In this document: positions 29,012-37,804 of the stretch, piece by piece
Numbering within the stretch: the first letter of the stretch is position 1
Layout of the letters: every line of letters begins with the position of its first letter
NCBI RefSeq assembly: GCF_000384075.1
Contig: NZ_KB913025.1
Span: 2,438,922-2,502,921, forward strand
DNA from: Methylovulum miyakonense HT12
GTDB taxonomy: Bacteria > Pseudomonadota > Gammaproteobacteria > Methylococcales > Methylomonadaceae
DNA: 64,000 nucleotides
Reading direction: 5' to 3'
Program-made: the position numbers and the translations under genes
Notes under the pieces: model-generated
Seen by the model: the letters and a program-made list of their open reading frames with translations, nothing else
Told to the model about the DNA's origin: nothing
Databases searched by the model: none

Positions 29012-30586
29012 ATGCAACAGCAGTTAACAGAAATCCTCTTTTATTTAAGAGGGACCTTAAGATACAAATGGGTCGCCATTGTGCTGGCCTGGGTAATCTG
29101 CCTGACAGGATGGATGGTGGTGATTGTCATGCCTAAACAATACACTTCCGAGGCGAAAGTGCATGTTGAAACCAGCACCATGCTCAGGCCGCTGATGAGG
29201 GGGATGACGGTGGAATCTGACGTCAGGGCGCTGCTTAGGGTGATGCAACAATTGATGTTCACCAAGAATAACGTCGAACAGATTATCCATTTGTCAGATT
29301 TGGAGAAAAGAATAAAAAACCCGCGCGACCAAGAACAAATTGCTGACGAATTAAAAAAGAATATTAAGATCACGTCCTTGGGCGATGATATTTTCACCAT
29401 AAAATATCAATCAGATAGCCCGGATCTGGCAAAAAATGTTGTCCAAGCCGTGTTGACCGTTTTTTCTGAACAAACGCAACTATCTACGATGGTTGGTGCG
29501 GATACGGCACACCACTTTATAGACCGCCAGATTCAGGAATATGAAGTCCGTCTGCGTAATGCAGAAAAAGCCCGGGAAAATTTTATGCGCATTAACCTAG
29601 GGATGTTGCCTGGACAAGGCAGTAATCAGGTTGAGCAAATGCAATCCATGACGGTTGCCTTACAAGACGGGAAATTGCTTTTGGACGAGGCCATCTCGAG
29701 AAAACAAGCCTTGAAAGAGCAATTGGATGAAGCGTTAGTTTCGGGTGATGAAGAGTGGGGGGAACTGGCTGGCCATCAAGGGACTGTTGAAGACGAAAAA
29801 ATCGCTGACCTTAAGTTGCGCAGGGATGATTTACTGATTAAGTACACCGTTAACCATCCTGAAATTGCCCATTTGAATAAGACAATAAAGGAATTGGAAA
29901 AAGTTAGCGCCCAAAAGCGGGCCAAACAAATAGATGCAGGCGGGCTTGATAGTTCAGTCATAACGAACCCCTATACACAGTCTATAAAAATTGCCTTAAA
30001 TGAGGCTGATGCGACGGTGGCGTCTATCCAGTCCCGCGTCAACATTCTGGAGAAACGTTTGGAATTGGCCCGGAGCGAATGGAACACAAGGCTTTCCGTC
30101 GAAACTGAAATGCAAAATTTAAACAGGGATTATGCGGCCATAAAGAAAAACTATGACCAATTGCTGGCTAGCCGGGAACAGGCGAATTTATCGAAAAAGG
30201 TCGATGACCAAGCAGAGTCGCTGAAATTTAAAATCGCTGATGCTCCGGACAAACCGCTGACACCGTCTTCAATGCCCAAGCCGATTATGGATTCTATTAT
30301 CCTGGTTGCAGGGATATGCGTAGGTTTCGGTGCTGCTTTTTTAATTTATTTGATTAGGCCTACCGTGATGACTACGGCGCAACTCAGGCAGCTGACCGGG
30401 TTGCCGGTACTGGGGAGCGTGTCGATGAAAACCAACGACCTGGAGGCTAAGAAACACAAAAAGGAACTCTTTAGATATAGTTTTTCAACATTTGGGCTCA
30501 TTGTAATTTATATCAGCTTCATGATGATTGATATCTTGCATATTGACGTATCCAGTTTTGTCAGGTTATTGCAGCGTATTAACTAA
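29012..30586 (+). CDS. XrtA-system chain-length determinant protein
   Basis: A 524-residue polysaccharide co-polymerase of the Wzz/EpsF type. An N-terminal membrane helix (about 18-37), a large periplasmic domain with long coiled-coil helices (about 160-400, rich in Gln, Glu and Lys) and a C-terminal membrane helix (about 426-446) with the conserved PDKPLTPSSMPKP segment before it. A further hydrophobic helix (about 490-510) is near the end. No kinase domain is fused; the kinase is the next gene, 20 bp downstream. The protein should set polymer length and couple synthesis with export. Confidence 0.9.
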   Translation: MQQQLTEILFYLRGTLRYKWVAIVLAWVICLTGWMVVIVMPKQYTSEAKVHVETSTMLRPLMRGMTVESDVRALLRVMQQLMFTKNNVEQIIHLSDLEKRIKNPRDQEQIADELKKNIKITSLGDDIFTIKYQSDSPDLAKNVVQAVLTVFSEQTQLSTMVGADTAHHFIDRQIQEYEVRLRNAEKARENFMRINLGMLPGQGSNQVEQMQSMTVALQDGKLLLDEAISRKQALKEQLDEALVSGDEEWGELAGHQGTVEDEKIADLKLRRDDLLIKYTVNHPEIAHLNKTIKELEKVSAQKRAKQIDAGGLDSSVITNPYTQSIKIALNEADATVASIQSRVNILEKRLELARSEWNTRLSVETEMQNLNRDYAAIKKNYDQLLASREQANLSKKVDDQAESLKFKIADAPDKPLTPSSMPKPIMDSIILVAGICVGFGAAFLIYLIRPTVMTTAQLRQLTGLPVLGSVSMKTNDLEAKKHKKELFRYSFSTFGLIVIYISFMMIDILHIDVSSFVRLLQRIN

Positions 30587-30605
30587 AAATCTGTAAAGGC
30601 TAACT

Positions 30606-31766
30606 ATGAGTATTATTGAAAAGGCAGTTAATAAAACCGAGCATGCGGAGCTTCTTGCTAACACTGCTGATTTATCCACAGAACCCGGTTTATTTGGCCA
30701 AGGCGAGGCTTCAATTAACGAGGGTAACGCCGGTAAAATGGAACAAGTGCTGGATAACCCTGTTTATGAGGAGGCTGATGCTGAAGGCCTTTATGCCGGA
30801 GCGGATTTATTTGACCAGGACAATGCCCCCATAAATAAAGGCCAAGCTAATACAATTGAGGGCTTGGTCAAGAAAGCCGACCAAGCCGGGCAATTAAATC
30901 ATAATGCCCGCTTACCTATGGAAGCGGGTTTGTACAATGGAAAAGCCCCTTCTTTAGGCGGGCCCTTCTCTACGGACAATGAGAAGGTGTACAAGAAAAA
31001 GGATGATTATTCTGCGCCACAAGATAGGGTTGAAATTGATTGGGCCAGATTGGCCGAGTTAGGTTTCGTGACGCCCAGTGATGTGAACACCAAAACCATA
31101 GAAGAATACCGTAATATTAAGCGGCCCCTTGTTTACAATGCATTTGGTGCCGGCAGCGTAGGCATTGCCCGGTCAAATTTGATTTTGGTGACCAGTAGTG
31201 TGCCAGGTGAAGGTAAAACCTTCACCGCAATCAATTTGGCTTTGAGCATTGCCAATGAAAGGGATAAAAAAGTATTGTTAATTGATGCGGATGTCGCCCG
31301 CCCCTCGGTATCAAAAACGTTAGGGATCTATTCCCCTTCAAGGCCCGGGCTGATAGATTACCTTGAAGGGGAAAATATTGACTATTCAGATATAGAGCTA
31401 TCTACCAATATGCAGGGGCTGCGTATCATTCCGGCGGGTAAGCTGCATAAATATTCCACCGAGTTGCTGTCCAGCAATAAGATGGCCTTGTTTGCGGAGG
31501 AGTTAAGCAACCGTTACCCTGACCGCATTGTCATTTTTGATTCCCCCCCTTTGCTTGCGGCTACCCAGGGTGAAGTGTTGGCAAAATTAGTTGGCCAAGT
31601 CGTTTTGGTCGTGGAAGCCGAAAAAACCTTGCAGAGCATGGTCATGGAGTCGGTCAGTAAATTGTCGGTTTGTGATGTGGTGCTATTGGTGTTTAACAAA
31701 ACCTTAATTAGCCTCAGTGACGGTTATTATTATGGCTATGGTTATGGGCAATACGCTACCCATTAG
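30606..31766 (+). CDS. XrtA-associated tyrosine autokinase (BY-kinase)
   Basis: A 386-residue cytoplasmic bacterial tyrosine kinase that phosphorylates itself and regulates chain-length assembly. The kinase core starts near residue 165. Walker A is VPGEGKTF (about 199-206), Walker A-prime is LLIDADVARP, and Walker B is VIFDSPPLL. The C-terminal tail is tyrosine-rich (GYYYGYGYGQY), the usual autophosphorylation cluster. The N-terminus is unusual: the short IEKAV helix that opens this family occurs three times (residues about 3-8, 45-49 and 84-88), each followed by about 35 residues with LF..Q..A.IN.G or similar. It acts with the preceding chain-length protein. Confidence 0.92.
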   Translation: MSIIEKAVNKTEHAELLANTADLSTEPGLFGQGEASINEGNAGKMEQVLDNPVYEEADAEGLYAGADLFDQDNAPINKGQANTIEGLVKKADQAGQLNHNARLPMEAGLYNGKAPSLGGPFSTDNEKVYKKKDDYSAPQDRVEIDWARLAELGFVTPSDVNTKTIEEYRNIKRPLVYNAFGAGSVGIARSNLILVTSSVPGEGKTFTAINLALSIANERDKKVLLIDADVARPSVSKTLGIYSPSRPGLIDYLEGENIDYSDIELSTNMQGLRIIPAGKLHKYSTELLSSNKMALFAEELSNRYPDRIVIFDSPPLLAATQGEVLAKLVGQVVLVVEAEKTLQSMVMESVSKLSVCDVVLLVFNKTLISLSDGYYYGYGYGQYATH

Positions 31767-31858
31767 TGTCAGGATGGCAATCAATAATCCCTACGGATTT
31801 GCTGTTTGCTGCTGTCTGCGACAAAGTTTCAATATCCCTTTTATAAGCCAACTGAAAC

Positions 31859-33433
31859 ATGAAGCAGCCCATTAGGGTTTTGAGATGTTGCTATCAAGGG
31901 ATCATCTTGCCAAGACTATTTAACAGCACTGTTCCGCTAGTCCAATTAGCGGGGCTGTTTTTATGTGTCCCTTGCCATCAAGCCCATGCCGCTAACTGGA
32001 CAGTTAACCCTTATATACAGTTTCGGGAAACCTATTCCGATAATCTTAGGTTGGCACGGCCTGGGAACGAAAGTGCGGGCTTTGTCACGGAAGCCAACCC
32101 TAGCCTTTCCATTTTTAGGCAGTCGGGAAAAAATACGCTGAACTTAAATTACCGGCTACAGAATTTATATAATGCCTCCGGTAATGAAGACGCCACTACG
32201 TTTAACCAATTGCAGTTTAGTTCCAGCAACGCATTGATACCTAATAAATTTTTTCTTAACGCAAATAGCTCCATAAGCCAGCAAAATATCGACAATACCC
32301 GGATAGCCAATGACAATATTTCGGGATCTGGCAATAGGACTAATGTCAACACTTTCAGCCTTTCACCCAGTTGGACGCCGCAATTTGGTAACTACGCGTC
32401 TGGTTTGGCAGTGGTGAACTATGATACGGTGACTACTGATACCATTGCCAATTCCGGCAGGGCGGGCATTTCGGATACCCAAAATTTTGGGGAGCAGATA
32501 CAATTGAATAGCGGTACAGAATTTAAGAGGGTGGGTTGGAACCTGTCGTTTAATAACCGCGACAATTACCGTGCGAATGGAAATGATGTTTCATTTCAAA
32601 ACTCAAACGCAACCCTAAGGACTTATATCAATAAACATGTTAATGTTTTCGCCCAAGGCGGGTTTAGTGACAATAGTTTTCAGTCATTTTCGGGCAGCAA
32701 TAACAATGGCTTTTTTTATACCGCAGGTGTGCAATGGATTCCCAGCCAGCGTTATAGCCTAGAAGCGGGTTATGGGAATAACTCCCATGTCACGTTAAGC
32801 CTTTCACCCATGCAACGCCTGACCTGGGTGACCACGTTCAGGGATAACCAGATTGGCTTAAATTCTGGGCAAACGTGGCAAACAGCCCTGAATTACCGCA
32901 CCCAGCGCTCCAACTGGTCATTAACCCATCTTAATGACACTACGACAGTACAAGCGTTGTTATTAAAAGAACGGGTTATTATTGTTGATGGCAACCCCGA
33001 CCCCTTTGTTAACCAGCCTGTAGAAATTCTTGCGTTTTTCCCGACCCAGACCGATCAAGTTATCGTGACTAAAACTTGGAATTTTGCTGTTTCATTTTTC
33101 ACCGGTAAAAGCACCCTTACCGGAAGTGCATTTAGTCAAGACCGGATATACCAGTTGAATGATGGCCATGAAAAAGTCACGGGCCTTAATGGCAGTTGGA
33201 ATTGGCAATTTGCCCATAAAACCAGCGCTTATCTTACCCCCAGATGGCAGCAAATAGACCGTGGCTTGCCAGTCAAAGACAACCGCTACGATTTGGGGAT
33301 CGGTTTAATCCATTCCCTTACCAATCGCCTCAATGGTAGTTTGGAATTTCGTCATCTCAATCAGACCTCAGCGTTTAGCACGAATAATTTTGAAGAAAAC
33401 CGCGCAACGGCAAGCTTGTTTTTGAGATTCTGA
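31859..33433 (+). CDS. PEP-CTERM system-associated outer-membrane protein (TIGR03016-like)
   Basis: A 524-residue predicted beta-barrel. A signal peptide ends near residue 44 (QAHA). The mature protein starts NWTVNPYIQFRETYSDNLRLA, the usual opening of this family, then has many amphipathic strands rich in Asn, Ser and aromatic residues and ends in a C-terminal Phe (LFLRF), the outer-membrane insertion signal. It belongs to proteins found only in XrtA/PEP-CTERM polysaccharide loci, where it may form or support the secretion pore. It is followed by the ATPase gene two bases after the stop. Confidence 0.85.
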   Translation: MKQPIRVLRCCYQGIILPRLFNSTVPLVQLAGLFLCVPCHQAHAANWTVNPYIQFRETYSDNLRLARPGNESAGFVTEANPSLSIFRQSGKNTLNLNYRLQNLYNASGNEDATTFNQLQFSSSNALIPNKFFLNANSSISQQNIDNTRIANDNISGSGNRTNVNTFSLSPSWTPQFGNYASGLAVVNYDTVTTDTIANSGRAGISDTQNFGEQIQLNSGTEFKRVGWNLSFNNRDNYRANGNDVSFQNSNATLRTYINKHVNVFAQGGFSDNSFQSFSGSNNNGFFYTAGVQWIPSQRYSLEAGYGNNSHVTLSLSPMQRLTWVTTFRDNQIGLNSGQTWQTALNYRTQRSNWSLTHLNDTTTVQALLLKERVIIVDGNPDPFVNQPVEILAFFPTQTDQVIVTKTWNFAVSFFTGKSTLTGSAFSQDRIYQLNDGHEKVTGLNGSWNWQFAHKTSAYLTPRWQQIDRGLPVKDNRYDLGIGLIHSLTNRLNGSLEFRHLNQTSAFSTNNFEENRATASLFLRF

Positions 33434-33435
33434 GC

Positions 33436-34398
33436 ATGTATGACGGTTTTTATAATTTAAGCAGAAAACCCTTTCAGCTAAACTCCGATAGTGATTTCTT
33501 TTTTAAAAGTGAAGTGCACAAACGGGCGTTGGCTTATATGCGCTATGGCATAACCCAAGGCGAAGGGTTTATTGTGATCACCGGTAAGCCGGGCACCGGA
33601 AAGACCATGCTGATCAAGCAGCTAGTCAACAGCATAAACCGGGAAAAAGTAACCTTAGGGTTGATAGTGTCATCCCAAGTGGGGGCCGATGATTTGTTAA
33701 GGGTCGTCGCAACAACCCTTAATGTGCCTTATGAAGGGGAAGACAAGGCCACTTTGTTAGATAGGTTGGAACGGTTCCTGGTCGACCAAGCCCTGAAAGG
33801 TAAGCGTGTGTTGATGATTGTTGATGAAGCACAAAATTTACCGAAGACTTCATTGGAAGAATTACGGATGTTATCCAATTTTGAAAGGTCGGGGAAAACG
33901 CTGCTACAAATATTTTTAGTCGGGCAAAAGCAGTTCAGCAAAACCTTGGCCTTGCCTGAAATGGAGCAGCTTAGGCAACGGGTGGTTGCAACGTATCAAT
34001 TAAAATCCCTAAATGAAGAGCAAACCAAAAATTACATCTTGTTCCGCTTGAAAAGGGCGGGCTGGCAAGATTCCCCGCAGTTTGAAGAAGATGCTTTCCC
34101 ATTGATTTTCCACCACTCGAGAGGGGTTCCGAGAAAAATCAACACCCTGTGTGAAAGGGTCATGATGTTTGGGTTCCTGGATGAATTGCAGGTATTGGAC
34201 CGGACGGTCATCCAAAAGGTCATTGATGATATTCATGAGGAAGAGGCCATTGAAGCGGAAGATATGCCAAATAATGCTGCTGTGGCTTTAGGGCGCACGG
34301 GTTCGGGTAATTTGGAGCAGCGTGTCGTTGCGCTGGAAAAATTGTTGGCCGAACTTCATCAGGTTTTAAGCACCCATCATAACGGGCTGAAGCCATAA
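33436..34398 (+). CDS. XrtA/PEP-CTERM system-associated AAA ATPase
   Basis: A 320-residue ExeA/GspA-like ATPase. It starts MYDGFYNLSRKPFQLNSD, typical of this group. Walker A GKPGTGKT is at residues 50-57, Walker B and sensor VLMIVDEAQNLP at about 129-138, and a C-terminal winged-helix/lid region with RGVPRKINTLCERVMMFGF. A short C-terminal coiled segment is predicted. The ATG is immediately behind the outer-membrane gene (TGA then GC). It probably powers assembly or positions the export machinery; unlike ExeA it lacks a clear peptidoglycan-binding domain. Confidence 0.88.
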   Translation: MYDGFYNLSRKPFQLNSDSDFFFKSEVHKRALAYMRYGITQGEGFIVITGKPGTGKTMLIKQLVNSINREKVTLGLIVSSQVGADDLLRVVATTLNVPYEGEDKATLLDRLERFLVDQALKGKRVLMIVDEAQNLPKTSLEELRMLSNFERSGKTLLQIFLVGQKQFSKTLALPEMEQLRQRVVATYQLKSLNEEQTKNYILFRLKRAGWQDSPQFEEDAFPLIFHHSRGVPRKINTLCERVMMFGFLDELQVLDRTVIQKVIDDIHEEEAIEAEDMPNNAAVALGRTGSGNLEQRVVALEKLLAELHQVLSTHHNGLKP

Positions 34399-34726
34399 TC
34401 CATAATGGCCGTCAAATGACGTTCGCCCGACAGGGTGTACCCATGGATAGCCTCACTGCCATTAAGTTGAATAAATATTAATATTCATGCGGTTACGGTT
34501 GTATTTTTGCGGTGCATATCAATCGTAGGTCGGGTTAGCGTCAGCGTAACCCGACATTTGGGTGCTGATGCGTCGGGTTACGCTATCGCTAACCCGACCT
34601 ACAAATTCGTTCGTAACTAATTGTTTTATTTTTATTAAAACCTTAACTTAATGGCAGTGATGGATAGCCTGTATAAGCTGCCGATTTATATAATTTATTG
34701 ATTTCCAAACTGCTACGGTAATTATC
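34399..34726. other. intergenic stretch within the polysaccharide locus
   Basis: A 328-bp gap that splits the locus into two transcription blocks. It contains the REPIN-like element at 34525-34602 and an AT-rich TATAAT-like sequence near 34689 that may start transcription of the deacetylase block. No coding frame is supported. Confidence 0.5.
34525..34602. repeat. REPIN-like double hairpin with GTAG ends
   Basis: Outer arms GTAGGTCGGGTTAGCG (34525-34540) and CGCTAACCCGACCTAC (34587-34602) are exact inverted copies. Each half is itself a hairpin: CGGGTTA with TAACCCG in the left half, and CGGGTTA with TAACCCG in the right half. GTAG at both 5-prime ends followed by a stem-loop is the REP signature, and two in inverse form a REPIN. 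Confidence 0.75.
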
Positions 34727-35560
34727 GTGACCATCAAAAACGCCATGACAGTCGATGTGGAGGATTATTTCCAGGTTTCCGCATTTGAACCTTATATCGC
34801 CAAGGCACAATGGGATGTGTTGCCCCATCGGGTGGCCAGGAATACCCATCATATCCTCGATTTGTTTGCTGGATACGGTGTCAACGCGACGTTTTTTACC
34901 CTCGGTTGGGTCGCCGAACGTTATCCGGAGTTGGTCAGACGTATCATTGCGGAAGGCCATGAATTGGCCTGCCATGGTTATGAACATATCCGCGTTACCG
35001 AACAAACACCTGGACAATTTCGTGCCGATGTCGCCAAAAGCAAGCAATTATTGGAAGATTTAAGCGGGGTGGCCGTCAAAGGCTACCGTGCCGCCAGTTA
35101 TTCCATTAACGCCAGCAATTTATGGGCGTTGGAGGTGTTGCAGGAAGAAGGCTTCGGGTACAGTTCCAGCATTTATCCGGTCAAGCATGACATTTATGGG
35201 ATGCCCGATGCGCCGCGCTTCCTGTATGCGCCTTTAGCAGGTCATTTGGATTTTAAGGAAATACCCATCACCACTTTGCGCCTAGGCTCAAAAAACTTGC
35301 CTTGCGGCGGCGGCGGTTTTTTCAGGTTTTACCCGTATCCCGTATCCAAATGGGCGTTTAAACGGGTCAATACGCTTGAACAGCAAGCCGGCATTTTTTA
35401 TTTCCATCCTTGGGAAATTGATCCTGGGCAACCTAGGCAATCGGGGTTAAATCTAAAAACCCGTACCCGCCATTACCTTAACCTCGGCCGTATGGAAAAC
35501 CGGATCAGGAAACTTTTGGAAGATTTTGAATGGGATACGATGGAAAAGGTGTTCTTATGA
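34727..35560 (+). CDS. XrtA-associated polysaccharide deacetylase
   Basis: A 277-residue NodB-family deacetylase. The metal-binding and catalytic motifs are TVDVEDYF (Asp-Asp-type motif 1), HELACHGYEHIR (the two His of motif 2) and RAASYSINAS (motif 3). The YFHPWEID near the end supplies the last His. It removes acetyl groups from N-acetylhexosamine residues or carrier sugars during polymer synthesis. Start is GTG 34727; ATG 34745 is possible and keeps the whole domain. Its stop overlaps the FemAB start (ATGA at 35557-35560), so they are coupled. Confidence 0.9.
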   Translation: MTIKNAMTVDVEDYFQVSAFEPYIAKAQWDVLPHRVARNTHHILDLFAGYGVNATFFTLGWVAERYPELVRRIIAEGHELACHGYEHIRVTEQTPGQFRADVAKSKQLLEDLSGVAVKGYRAASYSINASNLWALEVLQEEGFGYSSSIYPVKHDIYGMPDAPRFLYAPLAGHLDFKEIPITTLRLGSKNLPCGGGGFFRFYPYPVSKWAFKRVNTLEQQAGIFYFHPWEIDPGQPRQSGLNLKTRTRHYLNLGRMENRIRKLLEDFEWDTMEKVFL

Positions 35561-36594
35561 AAAAGGCAAGTTCAATGATAAAAACTTTGCATCAGGCTGA
35601 TTTTGGCCGTTGGGACGAATTTGTCAACAACCATCCCAATGGCACTTTCTTCCATCTTTCAGGGTGGAAAACGGTTATTGAAACGGCATTCGGGCATAAG
35701 GCCCATTTCCTTTATACCGAACATGACGGGGCAATCACGGCGATTTTGCCCTTGGTGCATGTGAATAGCTTGCTCTTTGGCAACAATCTCGTGTCAACCG
35801 CATTTTGTGTATACGGTGGCATCATCGCCAATAATGAAGCCAGCTATGATTTGCTTGATGCCGAAGCCTGCCGCTTGGCAAAGGAATTGGGGGTGGATGC
35901 CTTGGAAATGCGCAATCGCGAACGCAAGCACCCTGAACGGCCATATAAAGAATTATATGTGACTTTCCGCAAACAACTGGAAGCGGATGCCGAAAAAAAC
36001 ATGCTCGCGATCCCCAGGAAGCAACGGGCAATGGTCAGGAAAGGCATAGAAGCCGGATTGGTCAGCACGATAGATGATGACGTCGGGCGCTTGCATCTGG
36101 CTTATTCGGAAAGTGTCAGGAATTTAGGGACGCCGGTTTTTTCGAAAAAATATTTTCGGACGCTGAAGCAGGTGTTTGGTGAGCAATGCGAAGTGTTGAG
36201 CATTGAACACGATGGCAAGCTAATCGCCAGCGTCATGAATTTTTATTTCCGTGATGAAGTGTTGCCCTATTACGGCGGAGGCACGGAATTGGCCAGGGAA
36301 TTGAAAGGTAATGATTTTATGTATTGGGAAGTCATGCGCCGTGCGGTGGGGAAGGGCGTAAAAATTTTCGATTATGGGCGCAGCAAAATCGGCACGGGTT
36401 CGTACAGTTTTAAAAAAAACTGGGGCTTCACGCCAGAGCCACTCTTTTATGAATATTATTTGGTGAAAGCGTCAGAAGTGCCGGACATCAACCCGCTCAA
36501 CCCTAAATATCAGTTTTTTATCGCCGCTTGGAAACGTTTGCCGTTAGCGGTCAGCCAGGCGGTGGGCCCCTGGTTGTCGAGAGATTTAGGGTAG
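35557..36594 (+). CDS. FemAB family XrtA/PEP-CTERM system protein
   Basis: A 345-residue GNAT-fold FemAB-like protein. It shows the duplicated acetyltransferase core: first half with HQADFGRWDEFVNNHPNGTFFHLSGW, second half with YYGGGTELARELKGNDFMYWEVMRRAV and FDYGRSKIGTGSYSFKKNWG. In characterised FemAB proteins such folds transfer aminoacyl groups from tRNA; in XrtA loci the acceptor is unknown. The start is ATG 35557, sharing ATGA with the deacetylase stop. The next glycosyltransferase begins directly after the stop. Confidence 0.87.
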   Translation: MKKASSMIKTLHQADFGRWDEFVNNHPNGTFFHLSGWKTVIETAFGHKAHFLYTEHDGAITAILPLVHVNSLLFGNNLVSTAFCVYGGIIANNEASYDLLDAEACRLAKELGVDALEMRNRERKHPERPYKELYVTFRKQLEADAEKNMLAIPRKQRAMVRKGIEAGLVSTIDDDVGRLHLAYSESVRNLGTPVFSKKYFRTLKQVFGEQCEVLSIEHDGKLIASVMNFYFRDEVLPYYGGGTELARELKGNDFMYWEVMRRAVGKGVKIFDYGRSKIGTGSYSFKKNWGFTPEPLFYEYYLVKASEVPDINPLNPKYQFFIAAWKRLPLAVSQAVGPWLSRDLG

Positions 36595-36595
36595 G

Positions 36596-37801
36596 GTGAT
36601 GGATAACCTGTTGTTCCTTGTCCACCGTATACCCTTCCCACCCAATAAAGGCGACAAGATCCGTTCTTACCATTTTTTAAAATATCTCCAAACGGAATTT
36701 AATGTTTATTTGGGGACGTTTATTGATGACCCGCATGATTGGCAATATACCCCGCAGGTTGACGCATTGTGCGCGGACACCTGTTACTTGGGATTAAAAC
36801 CCTTGCCTGCCAAAATTAAAAGCTTGAAAGGCTTGCTGGCCGACAAAGCCCTAAGCTTGCCGTATTATCAGAATCCGGCCATGCAAAGATGGGTGGATGC
36901 GGCCATTAAAACCCACGCCATCCGCAAAGTCCTGGTGTTTTCCTCGGTGATGGCGCAGTTTGTCCAATTCCGCCCGGAGGTCGAAATGGTGGTGGATTAT
37001 GTCGATGTCGATTCCGACAAATGGCGGCAATATGCGGAAAAAAAACAGGGTGTTGCCCGCTGGGTTTACCGGCGCGAAGCCAAGTATCTGCTGGCGTATG
37101 AACGGGAGATAGCCAGTTTGTCTAAAACCAGTGTGTTTGTTTCCGAACAGGAAGCGGCTTTGTTCAAAACCCTTGCGCCTGAATCTGGTGATAAGGCCAT
37201 GTTTGTCAATAACGGCGTGGATACCGGATATTTTTCGCCCTACCAAGAGCTTGCCTCGCCTTACCGGGCTGATGAAGAGGTCTTGGTGTTCACCGGGGCG
37301 ATGGATTATTGGGCAAACATTGATGCGGTCATCTGGTTTGCCACGGAGGTGTTTCCCTTGGTGCAAGCGCGTTATCCGCAAGTGAAGTTTTATATCGTCG
37401 GCAGTAACCCTAGCAAAGCCGTGCTTGAGCTGGCCGTTAACCCGGCTATTACTGTTACGGGTCGGGTTGATGATGTCAGGCCTTATGTCGCCTCTGCACG
37501 GCTTGCGGTCGCGCCTTTACGCATCGCGCGGGGCATCCAAAATAAAGTGCTGGAAGCCATGGCGATGGCCAAAGCTGTGGTCGCCACTTCGGCCGCGATG
37601 GAAGGCATCCCATATCTCGAATGGCCTGAACCGCTGGCGGTTGCGGTCAGTGATGAAGCTGTGGCTATGGCCGGGCAACTCTGTGGCCACTTGCACGGCC
37701 CGATACCGGAAGTTACCGCCCATGCCAACCGTGAGTTTGTGGCCGCCCGCTTCAGTTGGCAGCAAAATGTCCACCAGCTTGCCAGGTTATTGCAGGAGTA
37801 A
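36596..37801 (+). CDS. XrtA/PEP-CTERM glycosyltransferase, TIGR03087-like
   Basis: A 401-residue GT-B fold transferase. It starts NLLFLVHRIPFPPNKGDKIRSYHFLK, the family hallmark, and has the C-terminal nucleotide-sugar domain with VFTGAMDYWANIDAVIWFA and VAPLRIARGIQNKVLEAMAMAKAVVAT, the donor-binding E-x7-E-like segment. GTG 36596 and ATG 36599 are adjacent alternatives. It lies one base after femAB and three bases before the next glycosyltransferase. It adds one sugar of the repeat unit on the cytoplasmic side; which sugar is not visible. Confidence 0.9.
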   Translation: MMDNLLFLVHRIPFPPNKGDKIRSYHFLKYLQTEFNVYLGTFIDDPHDWQYTPQVDALCADTCYLGLKPLPAKIKSLKGLLADKALSLPYYQNPAMQRWVDAAIKTHAIRKVLVFSSVMAQFVQFRPEVEMVVDYVDVDSDKWRQYAEKKQGVARWVYRREAKYLLAYEREIASLSKTSVFVSEQEAALFKTLAPESGDKAMFVNNGVDTGYFSPYQELASPYRADEEVLVFTGAMDYWANIDAVIWFATEVFPLVQARYPQVKFYIVGSNPSKAVLELAVNPAITVTGRVDDVRPYVASARLAVAPLRIARGIQNKVLEAMAMAKAVVATSAAMEGIPYLEWPEPLAVAVSDEAVAMAGQLCGHLHGPIPEVTAHANREFVAARFSWQQNVHQLARLLQE

Positions 37802-37804
37802 GAC

